DNA from: Guillardia theta CCMP2712
Taxonomy: Eukaryota > Cryptophyceae > Pyrenomonadales > Geminigeraceae
Length of the DNA: 64,000 bases
Reading direction: 5' to 3'
Assembly: GCF_000315625.1 (NCBI RefSeq)
Contig: NW_005434555.1
Span: 94,106 to 158,105 of the forward strand
Part shown: positions 44,955 to 56,000 of the stretch, in pieces
Layout: every line of letters begins with the position of its first letter
Position numbering within the stretch: the stretch's first letter is position 1
Notes under the pieces: generated by a model
The model's database searches: none
What the model saw: only the letters and a program-made list of their open reading frames with translations
Told to the model about the DNA's origin: nothing
Program-made: the position numbers and the translations under genes

Positions 44955-46530
44955 GACGCGCGTTCAGCGTCCTATCCGAGTCGCTGAACTCACGTCAAGT
45001 GAAGAATTTGTTCCTTGTCATCAGCACGGCATATCGTGAAGAGTCTAGAGGCCAAAGTTAACCTCGTGTGTGGCTGGAACGTTTCAAGCCCTTCCTGCTT
45101 GCTTGTCCTCAGAGTCACCCATCGGTCACAATATGTTATTGATGTTGGAGCAGAGACGTGCTTAGAACCTCCCAGTGATACAAAATGGCGTCTGTCTCCT
45201 CCTCCCCCTTGTCTCCTTCCTCCCCCTTATCCTCGTGTTTGTCTCCGCCAATCGTGGACGGTGACCCTTTGAGTTGTCGTCACTTCAGCACGTCGTTTCC
45301 TTCCTCTTTCACTGGGCCACCTTGCAGCTTATCTTCTCTTCTCTATGATTCGGTGACTTCTCCTGCCCTTGTCTTGCTCGTTTCTCCTCTTCCTCCTCTC
45401 TCCTCGCTCCCCTCTCATGATCGCATATCCTGCTTTCTTGTCGATACCACCCCCAACCCCCTTCAAACCCACCCCACCCCAGGTGGATAATAGCTAGATA
45501 GAGGGGATATCACCCGACTCATCACCACCCTACCCCGTCGATCAGTTTCCAGTACTGTGTTGTAAAAGTTGTAGCAGACAAAGGAAAGTTTGACTAAAAC
45601 TTCATGTGGAGGGGGTGGGGTCCTTTTGCTCCAAATTGTACCGGAGAGATCTCGAAGATGAGGGGCTCACACGGTGCTGGGGGTATGACCAGGGGAAAAG
45701 GGGGGTAGGGAGTCTTTAGATACTTTTGTCTACCGGGCCGGGACAGCGAGTCACTGGCCAGCCCGCCGGGAGCGGCGCCGGGCCGCGCCGCCGCGGTTCC
45801 GGGTAGGGCCCGGCGCGGCGGCCGGGCGCGGCCCAACTCAGTAACAGTGGCAGTTTTGGGGACAGCAGTTTCCGGCGGACTCAGGCTCCCGGCCCCGGAG
45901 CCTCGGCCTGCCCGGCCGCAGCCGCCGGGCCAACGGAGCCTGAGTCCGATTCGACTGTTAACTAAATCTAATTGGTAGTACTATCTACCCACTTTATATC
46001 CTACCCCCACCTACACATCTCGCACTATTTGTACCCCCTGAATCTCCCATGCTTCCAAGACCGCACTACCCACCCCGATCTCTGCGATTTTTTAGTACCC
46101 ACTGTCGCTCCGAGGCTGGGACATGCTGGGTACCTTGCAGCCACTGAAAGACGTGCCGTCGATATGGCGGCGAAGGTGGTAGCGGCAGAAGGAGCAATAG
46201 CAAGGGAAGAGCTCCAGGTGGACTGTTTCTGTTGGCTCAGTCTTCGGGTTCAGCGTTGTGAGGGAAGCATTAACCACTATCGGGCCTAGGGAGCAAGGAG
46301 TGCGGTTTGGGAAGCATAGCAAGAGTACAAAAGACCGAGGTCTGGGCGCAGGAAGAAGCAGCACGGGAAGGGATCAGCTAGTAGCATCCTGTTAGGGAAC
46401 GAAAGGGAGAAGGGCGTTGAACACCAGACGGAGGTTGCGAAGAGCACCGCTGGATTGTCCATCCGACTAGCGTTTCCACCGCTGCCTTGGTGGTGGACTT
46501 CATCCGTACCTACCGTCAGATAAATCACCA
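44955..46530. other. Intergenic region with TACCCC tracts and paired GC islands
   Basis: No gene is supported. 45185-45430 is CT-rich. 45440-45730 carries CACCCC/GGGGTA words. 45735-45835 and 45877-45947 are GC-rich; the second contains an exact 13-bp inverted repeat (GGACTCAGGCTCC at 45877-45889, its complement at 45935-45947). 45965-46115 again has TACCC words. 46120-46530 is 5' flank of lipin. Confidence 0.6.
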
Positions 46531-49500
46531 ATGTTTGCATGGATTGCAAATATCCATGAGGCCTTTGACTTCGTGAGCGGCACCAATGACGTCATCGTCA
46601 TCAAGCACCCCACCGGAGAGTTGCGATCCTCGCAGTTTTCAGTGCAGACCAATGCTGGTATCATCAAGAGGTGAGAAGAGTGACGTTCGACCCCTGCTGA
46701 CGCCTTGTGAACGAGAAGACACCATCTCGGCCAGTCCGTGCATGTCTATCTCAACGGTCTCCCCACCAACCTGCACATGAAGATCGACAACGAGGGCAGG
46801 TTGAGACCATGAAGCTGGCTACCTGCTGGATACCTTGGCTGAGCAGCTTGCTCAGGTGTGTCTTTCCTGGAGGAGGAACGAAACCTACCGAGGAGGAGAT
46901 AAATCTTCTTCCTGTGAGGTAGATACCTGCTCCTCATCGTCCTGGTCCTGGTCCTGGTCCTGTGCCTTGTACTCTTTCTCCTTGCGTAGAGCCTTGGCCA
47001 CTCGTTGAATTATTTGTTACAGAGAAGGTCGCAATTCGCTGGATTTTCGTGTCAGCGGGGTAAGGAAGGGGAGGGGCAGGAGATGAAGGCATAGAAGCAC
47101 GAGAGAAGGAGGAGAAGAGGAGGGGAAGACCAACGGGAGGGGCTTTCTTGACGTGTTGGCTGGCCCGCAGGACATTTTGGCGTCAGCTGGACTTTTCTGT
47201 TGGAAGAGTACCGACAAGATTGTCATTGTTGACATCGATGGGACTATCACGAGGACTGACGTGGGAGGGGTGAGTGCAATAACGATGATGTTGATGGAGA
47301 TGATTGTGGTGTTGGTGTTGGTGACGATGAAGATGAAGAGTGAGGAAAAGAAGGTGTAAGCTGTTTGAAAGGTGTTGGCTTCAAGCGAGCTCGGTCAGAG
47401 TCTTGGACTTCTTCACTCACACGCGGTAAGAGAAGGGGGTGGAGAAAGGGGTCCATGAGAGAGGGGAATGAATCGTCAGCATATGTGAGAGGTTTGGAGC
47501 TAAGAGTGAAGGGGAGAGCAGGAGAGCAGGAGAGCAGGAGAGCAGGAGAGCAGGAGAGCAGGAGAGCAGGAGAGCAGGAGAGCAGGAGAGCAGGAGAGCA
47601 GGAGAGGGTCATGAACTTGTATTACAGGGTGTATGTGAAGTCCTTTCGGGAATTGCGTCCAGCGGGTAATCAAGCCACACTCCAGCTAAAAGGGCACGTA
47701 TAGTTTCTTACCTCGTCCATGGCAGGTATCGGCTGTTGTTTCTCACTGCACGGCCCATCACTAGGGCAGATGCAACCAGAAAGTATCTCAGTCAAATTGG
47801 CTCGGTGAGCCTCCTCCCTCCTCCCTCCTCCCTCCTCCCTCCTCCCTCCTCCCTCCTTCCTCCTCCCTCCTCCCTCCTCCCTCCTCCCTCCTCCCTCCTC
47901 CCTCCTCCCTCCTCCCTCCTCCCTTCTTCCTTCTCCCTGGTCCCCGCTCCATGCATCTGTCTTCCGTCCCTCCTTCGCTCTCCTTCGTCCTCTAGATTTC
48001 TTTTCGTACTTGTTCTCTGATCCCAGTGCAGGAGGATCAGCTCAGCATGCCACAAGGAGCTCTTGTTACCTCCGCTCTTGGCACTTTCAACACGATGACA
48101 GCTGTTTGGAAGGTTCTCGCCGCTCACCCTGCTTCCTCTCCTGCTATGCTCTCTGCTCTCTTCTCTCTGCTCTCTGCTCTCTGCTTCCTGCATCCCTCCA
48201 TCTCTTCCTCAAAATGCGCCTCGAGCTTCTTTCTGTTTCCATGTGTCAGTGACAGAGGATCTTACTCGTTTGCTGTAGGACATCAAGGCATACAAAGTAC
48301 AGCAGCTAGTGGAGATCCAGAATCTCTTCGGAGACGCGCTTGAGGAGGTCAGGAGTGAGAGGAAGAGGAAAGGAGTGAAGGATGAAGGGGAGGGTGTGGG
48401 GGGGAATAAGAGGATGAGGGGCAAGTAGAGGGCAGGAAGAGGTTGTTCATTCTCCTCATTTGCGCTGATCAGGGTGAAACCTGCTTTGTCGGTGGATTTG
48501 GAAATCATGACTACGATGCTGCTTCCTACGTGGACGTGGTAAACGAGAGGGGAGGAAGGTGGGGGGGGGGGGGGGGGGGGAAAAGGGAGATAAAGTTGGA
48601 AAGGTTGCTCAGGAAGGGGAGCAAAGAGCAGGGAAGACCTGAGGGAATGACTATTTAGTGGTAAGAGAATACAAGTCAGGGAAGGAGTAGAGTGAGAGGC
48701 AGAGCACGAAGAGGACGAGGATGAGGATGAGAGGGGACTGGAGACTGACGCAAGGTGGACAGGGTTGCCAGAAGGAGCGAGTGTTTATCATCGATGAAGA
48801 CTCGGTCATTCGTGTAGAAGGAAGCACAGTCACGTACAACGGATATCCAGCAATGCTTCCGGTCTTGCAAGAGCTGTGAGAAACCCCTGGCTCACCACAC
48901 CCGTTTACCATATACTTTCCCCCTGTTCCCTCTCGCTCCAGCTCCCTACCTGTTCCCGCTTCCGCTCTCTCTCCTGCTCCTGCTCCTGCTCCTGCTCCTC
49001 CTTCTGCCCCCTGAGCATCCTCTGACTTCGCGGCAGGTTCCCCCCCACCATTCTTCTTCAGAAGCAGAAGCATCAAGGGGTGGCAGTCCCCATCTCTCCC
49101 ATTGGCGGTGGGGCCTCCAATCCCTTCTCCGTGAACAAGATTCCTGGAGCAGCGCTTCTCGGGGAGGTAATAAGCTCCTCTCCCATCTCCTCCCTGCTGT
49201 ATCGCCTGTCGAGATGGTGTTCTGCTACAGTCCTCGCCCACGTCCTCCTCCCGCTCTTATCCTCCTTCCCCAACTTCGCTTTGTCCATATCTGATCAATG
49301 CCATTTTTCTGTTGCTGGCCCATCACCCATCGCCTTATGCTCTCCTCCATCGTCGTCACTGAAAACGTTCACAGGGCATCGGGAAAGTCTGGGGAAACGT
49401 GACGAGCACCACGAATGAGTGAGTCACTTCGTGCTGCTGCTGCTGCTGTCCTGCTCCTCCCCACTCCTCTGCTGTCCTGCTCCTTCCTCTCCTGCAGTCC

Positions 49501-49680
49501 TGCTCCTCCTCATCCTTGTCTCTGTCCTCCTGAGGCTCTTGCAGCATGACGACGGGGATGGGCAACAGCCTGCAGACCATTCCTGCTGTCCAGTCCTTCT
49601 CCAAGGTCCCAGTCCCTGAGCTCCCCAAGATGCCGAGTATGGTGGTGAGGATGCGCGCGAGCTGCGAGTCCGGAGGCTGA
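46531..49680 (+). CDS. Lipin-family phosphatidate phosphatase
   Basis: Starts at ATG 46531 with an N-LIP domain (NDVIVIKHPTGELRSSQFSV, then HHLGQSVHVYLNGLPTNLHM). The C-LIP/HAD part is spread over later exons: KIVIVDIDGTITRTDVGG holds the catalytic DxDGT; then RVLDFFTHTR, YRLLFLTARPITRADATRKY, QLSMPQGALVTS, DIKAYKVQQLVEIQNLF, CFVGGFGNHDYDAASYVDV, VFIIDEDSVIRVEGS. Splicing over 48873 (donor GTGAGA) leads on in phase to LFPPTILLQKQ and to three last exons ending TGA 49680. Lipins convert phosphatidate to diacylglycerol with Mg2+, at the ER/nuclear envelope, feeding triacylglycerol and phospholipid synthesis. After DNEG near 46797 the frame shifts, about 13 nt before EAGYLLDTLAEQ; this could be an indel or an unusual splice. 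Confidence 0.85.
47512..47606 (+). repeat. (GAGAGCAG)n 8-bp repeat
   Basis: About eleven perfect 8-bp units in a lipin intron. Confidence 0.95.
47810..47935 (+). repeat. (CTCCCTC)n 7-bp repeat
   Basis: About 17 units of a C/T-only heptamer, directly after a lipin donor site. Confidence 0.95.
48560..48581 (+). repeat. Poly-G homopolymer
   Basis: About 20 consecutive G in a lipin intron, a likely site of sequencing error. Confidence 0.9.
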
Positions 49681-49699
49681 GTCAACTGCAGATTCCTGA

Positions 49700-51180
49700 C
49701 CTCCTCTCACGTGGGAAGCCGCCGGATTACGACGATCCCCTGACACACGGGCTGGTGGATCGAGGAGAGTGAAGGATTAACAGACGACATCTGAACGGAA
49801 TGCAAACACTGAATGTGCGCACTCCCTCCTCCTCCTCCTCCTCCTTCCTTGCCTTTTCCATCTTGCTCGTCGCTCCTTGGCCCTCCCAACTCCTCGTCTT
49901 CCTCTTCCTCTTCTTGGTCATCCTCCGGCTCCCCTTGCTCTCGGGCGACCATCAAACAAGCCGGACTAGCGGCTCGTCGAATCGAAGTCGCTGAGGTAGC
50001 GACGACACGTACACCTCGCCACGACGTTGTCGCTCTGCTTCGGAGGACCGAGCTGTACTGTCACGATGCTCTCTCCTTTTCCCGCTGCCTCTTCTGCTCT
50101 TAACATAGTCACTCTCGCGCCCTCCCCTCGCCTTCTCCGGGGAGCATGGCGGTCTTTGCCGCCTACCCGAACCCTTCGTCACGGCGTCAGCAACAGCCAA
50201 CGAGAGCAGCTGCAGAAGACTGTCGGTCTGCTGCTCCACTCGGAGCCTTTCCTTCACCAACTGCGTGATCTCTTCCTCATAGAGCCCGCGCTCGCAGTTC
50301 CGTTGCTCCTCGAGTTGCTGGACCCCCACCTCGACCACGGCCCCCTCATCACTTTCCCTTCCTACATCGGACAGAGTGCCTCCCCGCTGCGCACTCCCTG
50401 ATGAGACTATCTTCAGATGATCTCGGTCCTCCTTCTTCTCCTCCTCGGCCTCTAGCACCGACGAGTACTCCTTGATCGCGCACTTGATCTCCGCGTCTGT
50501 CATGTATGCGAAAGCATCCAGGAGCCTTCGACTTTGCTCGACCTCCGCGTCCTCCTGCCGTGTGTCGACATTCGACAAGAGAGCATCGCTGCTGCACACA
50601 GAGCATGTCATGTCCATTCGCAGCCGGGATTGCACGATGCCGTCTCACCTGCTCGTCATGCGAGGAGGAGGATAGGGACTCTGGTGCGCTGCTGACTCCC
50701 TCGCTCGCTCCGTAGGCAGTATCACTTCCCTGGGAGAGAGTCAAACATGCCCTCACTCCAGCGCATGAGGAAGCACCAGCCATGATCTTGTCGCTTGTCT
50801 CTCCTCCTGATCAGCGGCTTCGTCGCCTGGAGCAGTTCGTCCTTGACTTGGCCGTCGGAGGTGCTGCACCACAGGACCTCTCCGCTGAACAAGTCTCGGA
50901 CCATCGCGTTCTCGCCCCTACACGTGCAGATGGTCTCAACGAGCACACAAGTACATTATCAAGGAGGCAGTCCAGAGAGGGGGGGGGAGTGCTGACCTGA
51001 AGCACAAGAACACTGTCTTGCCGCGGTAAGAGAAGAAAGTGGGAAGAAGGGCAGAGGATGCTGAGGGCTTGGAGGAGGAAGGGGAGGGGGGAGGTGGGGG
51101 AAGGAGGGAGGAGGGAGGAGGAGGAATCAGTTCCCATCGCATCTCTCGCCATGCGAGATGCGCCGCCATGTCCCCCCGTA
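49700..51180 (-). CDS. Unrecognised multi-exon protein
   Basis: Coding-like stretches on the reverse strand. A 5' exon near 51180-51000 ends YRGKTVFLCF after a Pro/Ser-rich low-complexity lead. The next exon, about 50935-50720, joins as TICTCRGENAMVRDLFSGEV, then DGQVKDELLQATKPL and WCFLMRWSEGMFDSLPG. A further stretch, about 50617-49952, reads MDMTCSVCSSDALLSNVD, ending FDEPLVRLV. It is mostly charged helix, with LLDAFAYMTDAEIKCAIKEY and LVKERLRVEQQTDSLLQLL. A last coding-like part (IQCLHSVQMSSVNPSLSSIH) lies near 49815-49710. I could not fix the joins and cannot exclude two genes. No family is recognised. It is convergent with lipin and divergent from the glycosyltransferase. Confidence 0.4.
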
Positions 51181-51354
51181 CCCTCCGACCCTCAACTCGC
51201 ATTGTGCGCAGCATCAGCCGTCTGATGGGCCCACTGTCATTCTCCGGTTGACCCGGTTTAAACCGATTTTATTTGGTTTGAACCACCATCGGGTCCGCCT
51301 CAGTGCATTCCACCAACTCGGCATGCTCGGATTTTCGAGTTGATCCAAACGAGA

Positions 51355-52905
51355 ATGCAGGTGGCGGTGGCGGTGGTGATGGTGATGGTGATGGCGGGAG
51401 TTGGGGGATCAGAGGAGCAGGAGGGAGAGAGCTTCAGGATAGCGGAGGGCTGGAAGGGGAGAGGAGGCGGGTTGTCCCAGTTGCAATGGAGCGATGTGGG
51501 GTCGGTCGAACAGATCCGCCGAGGAGGAGGATGGATAAGAGTGACAGCGCGGATGGTGGAGGAAGAAGGAGAGCACTACAGACAGTTCGTCTTCGAGGGA
51601 GCTTGCGCGAGCGAGCACCTCGTGCTGCTTCACAGAGTTTGTGGAACGGACGATGTAGAGATAGTTCGCACTATGAAGCAGTTGCGCTGCAGACATGCGA
51701 GTGATCAGGCCAACGTCTCGGTTCATGTCCCTGCCATGCATCCAGGCACCTACGTCTTCAGGTATTCTCTGCTCGACCGGTTCTTGGCTGGAACCGATAT
51801 GGACGAGGTACGAAGTGAGCACAAGCTCTCGTTGACTGCTCCTGCTGCTCCTACTCAATCTAGCACACTCGAGAACCCCGCAACAAGCATGTGCGACCAG
51901 CAGGAGGGAATCGACCTCTCCATCATCTTTGCTGTCAGGAACGACGACCATGGCGGGAACTTCCTCGGCAGGTTTCGCAAGTCGCTGGAGTCCATGGCCA
52001 AGTTCCCCTGGTCCTCCTTTGGGGTGCGCGCGGAGATCGTCGTGTGCGTGTGGGAGGATCCTGCAGGGAAGCCTCTGCTCCTGGACTCACTGGGGAGGAA
52101 TGGCAGCAGCTTCCTTGGCATCGACTACTTCCATGACGCAGGGTTGACCATCAGGCTGATCGAAGTGCCGCACAGCGTCGCCAAGTCGGTTTCCAACCCC
52201 TTGAACCTCAGCCTACCGCAGTACCTCGCCAAGAACGTGGCGATGAGGAGGAGCCACGGGCGTTACGTCCTGATCACCAACGCTGACTGCATCCTGAGCT
52301 TCAGTCTCGCCAGTGCCGTCGTGGACGTCGTGCTGGAGGACGTGCTGGAGGAGAGCGGCGACGGGGAGAGGTTCTACGTAGCCATGCGGGAGGACATGAG
52401 CCCTGAGACTAGCAGGGCTTTGGAGTTTCCCTTCAAAGGAACCATCACCATGCACGAGGGGGAGGCTTTCAACCCCTTCCAGGAGCGCCTGGAAGCCTCT
52501 TATGCCGTGCGGGAGTTCAGCAACGTGTACAGAGAGACTAGTCTCTTCCAGGGGCTCCTCAACGTCGGAGACTTCATGCTTCTCCCTCGGAGAGTCTTGC
52601 TCAAGTCCAACGGATACTCGCAGTTTCACCATCCTTTCGGCTTGGATGCTGAGTACGTGTGCAGACTCTCCCTCCTCCACGGCTACACTGCCACCCTCTT
52701 CCCTCCCCCTCTGCTTGTCTACCATCTTTACCATCCGCACGCATACAACTTCTCCCATCCTTCCTTCCCCTGGCAGCAGGCATGTGAGGCATACGAGGCC
52801 GGTCAGGAGCACGAGCTGCTACATGGCTGGGTGAGGAGTGACTGGGGCCTGGTAACAGAGACCCTGTCCGAGATGTGTATCCTGCCCAATGGGGCTGTAG
52901 TCTGA
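51355..52905 (+). CDS. Secretory-pathway glycosyltransferase-like protein (GT-A fold)
   Basis: A single exon of 516 residues from ATG 51355. A hydrophobic leader (MQVAVAVVMVMVMAGVGGSE) marks it for the secretory pathway. A beta-rich N-terminal part (about residues 20-170) is followed by a GT-A-like domain: DLSIIFAVRNDDHGGNFLGR, AEIVVCVWEDP, SLPQYLAKNVAMRRSHGRYV then LITNADCILS (a DxD-like position), and NVGDFMLLPRR before DAEYVCRLSL. This order (opening strand, nucleotide-binding loop, NADC, acceptor-side GDF and Asp-Glu) is typical of family-2-like transferases. It probably acts in Golgi or ER on glycans. Donor and acceptor are unknown. It is unusual here in lacking introns. Confidence 0.7.
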   Translation: MQVAVAVVMVMVMAGVGGSEEQEGESFRIAEGWKGRGGGLSQLQWSDVGSVEQIRRGGGWIRVTARMVEEEGEHYRQFVFEGACASEHLVLLHRVCGTDDVEIVRTMKQLRCRHASDQANVSVHVPAMHPGTYVFRYSLLDRFLAGTDMDEVRSEHKLSLTAPAAPTQSSTLENPATSMCDQQEGIDLSIIFAVRNDDHGGNFLGRFRKSLESMAKFPWSSFGVRAEIVVCVWEDPAGKPLLLDSLGRNGSSFLGIDYFHDAGLTIRLIEVPHSVAKSVSNPLNLSLPQYLAKNVAMRRSHGRYVLITNADCILSFSLASAVVDVVLEDVLEESGDGERFYVAMREDMSPETSRALEFPFKGTITMHEGEAFNPFQERLEASYAVREFSNVYRETSLFQGLLNVGDFMLLPRRVLLKSNGYSQFHHPFGLDAEYVCRLSLLHGYTATLFPPPLLVYHLYHPHAYNFSHPSFPWQQACEAYEAGQEHELLHGWVRSDWGLVTETLSEMCILPNGAVV

Positions 52906-53093
52906 CGCCTCTGCTCAATCTCCTGAACCGTCGCAGCATACAAGACCACAATGGACAAAGTCTTGCAGGAGGCGAAGGAAGCGAAGTTGACACATTAAAC
53001 AGCATTTACCTGTCCATATCTACACATGTACATCTCAAGAACATTCGAGCAAGGTTTGGGCGTCTTCTCCACATCAGAGTGTACACACCTACC
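52906..53093. other. Short convergent intergenic gap
   Basis: Convergent 3' ends of the glycosyltransferase and the repeat coiled-coil gene. No other feature is seen. Confidence 0.5.
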
Positions 53094-56000
53094 TCATTGA
53101 TCCTCCGACAGCATTTCCACCACTTGCATCAGCTTGTCAAGCTTTCCAAGCAGCTCAATGATCGACTGAGTGTGGGAATTCAACGTTGCCTCTTTCTCCG
53201 CGAGCTTCTTGGAGAGATCCGTCACCCTGGTCCTCAGCGCGTCGATTTCCAGCCGGTCGATGCGGAAGTTGAGGTCATCGTAGTTCTGATTGATCTGACG
53301 GGACATGTAAGAGAGGGAAGCACAAGGATGGAAAGATGAGATGAGGGAGGGAGGGAGGGAGGGAGGGAGGGAGGGAGGGAGGGAACGATGGAGCATAGGA
53401 GGATGAAAAACTTACCTTCTTCTCTTGAGACGCGTAAAGGTCCTGCAAGCTCTGGATCTGCGAGGCATCTTGGGAGCTGTTCGGTTGCTGCTTGACATCT
53501 TCGATCGTCTTTGACCATTCTTGCAACTTTGACGGACTTCAGATTCGGCAGAGACAAGAAGCACAACAACATCACCTTGTCAACAGCTCCTTGCAGAGCC
53601 TCGAGCGAGGTCTTCACCTGCGATGTTGCTTCCAGGCTGGTCCGCACGCGCTCCTCGACGATGGTGATCACTTGTCCTTGGCTGCTCTCCTCAAAACTTT
53701 TCATCTTGCTGGATAAAACCTCCTCCAACTTCGCCTCAAGCTCCCGCAGCTCTTTCTCGATTTCCGCCTTCAACTCGCTCTGTCCTGCCTTGTCGTTGTC
53801 TACTGAAGCCTTCAGCTCCTCAATGCTCTGATTCGTCCTCTCCCCCACTTTGCTGATCTCGGACATGCAGCTCTCTGCAGTCTCAGAAGCTTTCTGCGTC
53901 AACGTCTCCATCATCTCTGTCTTGGCTGCTTGTACCAGCTCCTGGCACTGGTCGCGCGACATCAGCTGTGACATAGACGTTTCCACATCAAGGATCTTCT
54001 GCTCCAGCGCTGATGCCGATTCTCGAGTCCCGTTTGCAATCGCCTCCTTCTCCTCTATCGCCTTGAGCGCTGCTAACTTGATCTCCTCGTCGCCCTTCTG
54101 CCTCGCCTCCTCCTCCGCCTTGAGCTTCTCCTCCATCTCTGCTCCCTGCTTCGCCATCGCCGCCTCAAGCTCCGTGCGGTCCTTCTGCCTGGCGCTGGCC
54201 TCCTGCTCGTCGCCCTTCTGCCTCGCCTCCTCCTCCGCCTTGAGCTTCTCCTCCATCTCTGCTCCCTGCTTCGCCATCGCCGCCTCAAGCTCCGTGCGGT
54301 CCTTCTGCCTGGCACTGGCCTCCTGCTCGTCGCCCTTCTGCCTCGCCTCCTCCTCGGCCTGAAGGCGGCTGGTGAGGTCGGCGGTCCTGGTATCCAGGTC
54401 CTGCCGGATCGAGCTTGCTTCGGCCTCTCGCTCGCTCTTCTCCTGACCAATCGCTTCTTCCAAGCTTGTCTTCTGCGTGTTGATCAGCAGTAGAACTTCC
54501 TCGATCCGTTTCCCCGCGCTCTCAGTTGATTCTCGAGTCCCGTTCAGAATCGCCTCCTTCTCCTCCAGAGCTTTCTCCATAGCACCCTTTGTGTCGTCAT
54601 CGCCCTTCTGCCTGGCGCTGGCCTCCTCCTCGTCGCCCTTCTGCCTAGCCTCCTCCTCCGCCTTGAGCTTCTCCTCCATCTCTGCTCCCTGCTTCGCCAT
54701 CGCCGCCTCAAGCTCCGTGCGGCCCTTCTGCCTGGCACTGGCCTCCTCCTCGTCGCCCTTCTGCCTCGCCTCCTCCTCCGCCTTGAGCTTCTCCTCCATC
54801 TCTGCTCCCTGCTTCGCCATCGCCGCCTCAAGCTCCGTGCGGTCCTTCTGCCTGGCACTGGCCTCCTGCTCGTCGCCCTTCTGCCTCGCCTCCTCCTCCG
54901 CCTTGAGCTTCTCCTCCATCTCTGCTCCCTGCTTCGCCATCGCCGCCTCAAGCTCCGTGCGGTCCTTCTGCCTGGCACTGGCCTCCTCCTCGTCGCCCTT
55001 CTGCCTCGCCTCCTCCTCGGCCTGAAGGCGGCTGGTGAGGTCGGCGGTTCTGGTATCCAGGTCCTGCCGGATCGAGCTTGCTTCGGCCTCTCGCTCGCTC
55101 TTCTCATGGTTCACAGCTTGTTCTAGCTCAGACCTGACAGCTTGTAACATCGCGCTGGTGTCTGACAGTTTAGCTGCCGCAGAGGTCCCCTCTTGTCTGC
55201 GGTTCTCCTCCTCCGCCTTGAGCTTCTCCTCCATCTCTGCTCCCTGCTTCGCCATCGCCGCCTCAAGCTCTGCACGGTCCTTCTGCCTGGCGCTGGCCTC
55301 CTGCTCGTCGCCCTTCTGCCTCGCCTCCTCCTCCGCCTTGAGCTTCTCCTCCATCTCTGCTCCCTGCTTCGCCATCGCCGCCTCAAGCTCCGTGCGGTCC
55401 TTCTGCCTGGCACTGGCCTCCTGCTCGTCGCCCTTCTGCCTCGCCTCCTCCTCCGCCTTGAGCTTCTCCTCCATCTCTGCTCCCTGCTTCGCCATCGCCG
55501 CCTCAAGCTCCGTGCGGTCCTTCTGCCTGGCACTGGCCTCCTGCTCGTCGCCCTTCTGCCTCGCCTCCTCCTCGGCCTGAAGGCGGCTGGTGAGGTCGGC
55601 GGTTCTGGTATCCAGGTCCTGCCGGATCGAGCTTGTATCAGCATTCCTCTCTTCTTTCTCCTTGCGCACTGCTTCAGCCAATCGTTTCTGGAATCTTTCT
55701 TCAATCTCATCTCCCAGATCGTGCATTTCATTCTGTATTCCCCTCTGAACGTCATCATTCGATCCTTGGTACTCACTCAGGGTCCCTTTAAGAGCCTGCA
55801 GCGAGGACTCTAGCATTTGGATCTTCTGTTCTAGAGCCTCTACGGATGCCTGTCTCTCATCATTTTCCTTCTTCATTGCTTCTTCATGCTTCTCAAAACG
55901 TTGGTTTGTATCATGCTCGAATGCAGATTGGCTTTCGCTCAACTTGGTATACAGGCCCGACAAATCTGCTTGCAAAACTTCAATCGTTGATTCAAGCTCC

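Noticed and set aside
55035-55580. Forward-strand Ser/Ala/Leu-rich frames opposite the 120-bp repeats
   Set aside because: Antisense shadows of the coiled-coil repeats.
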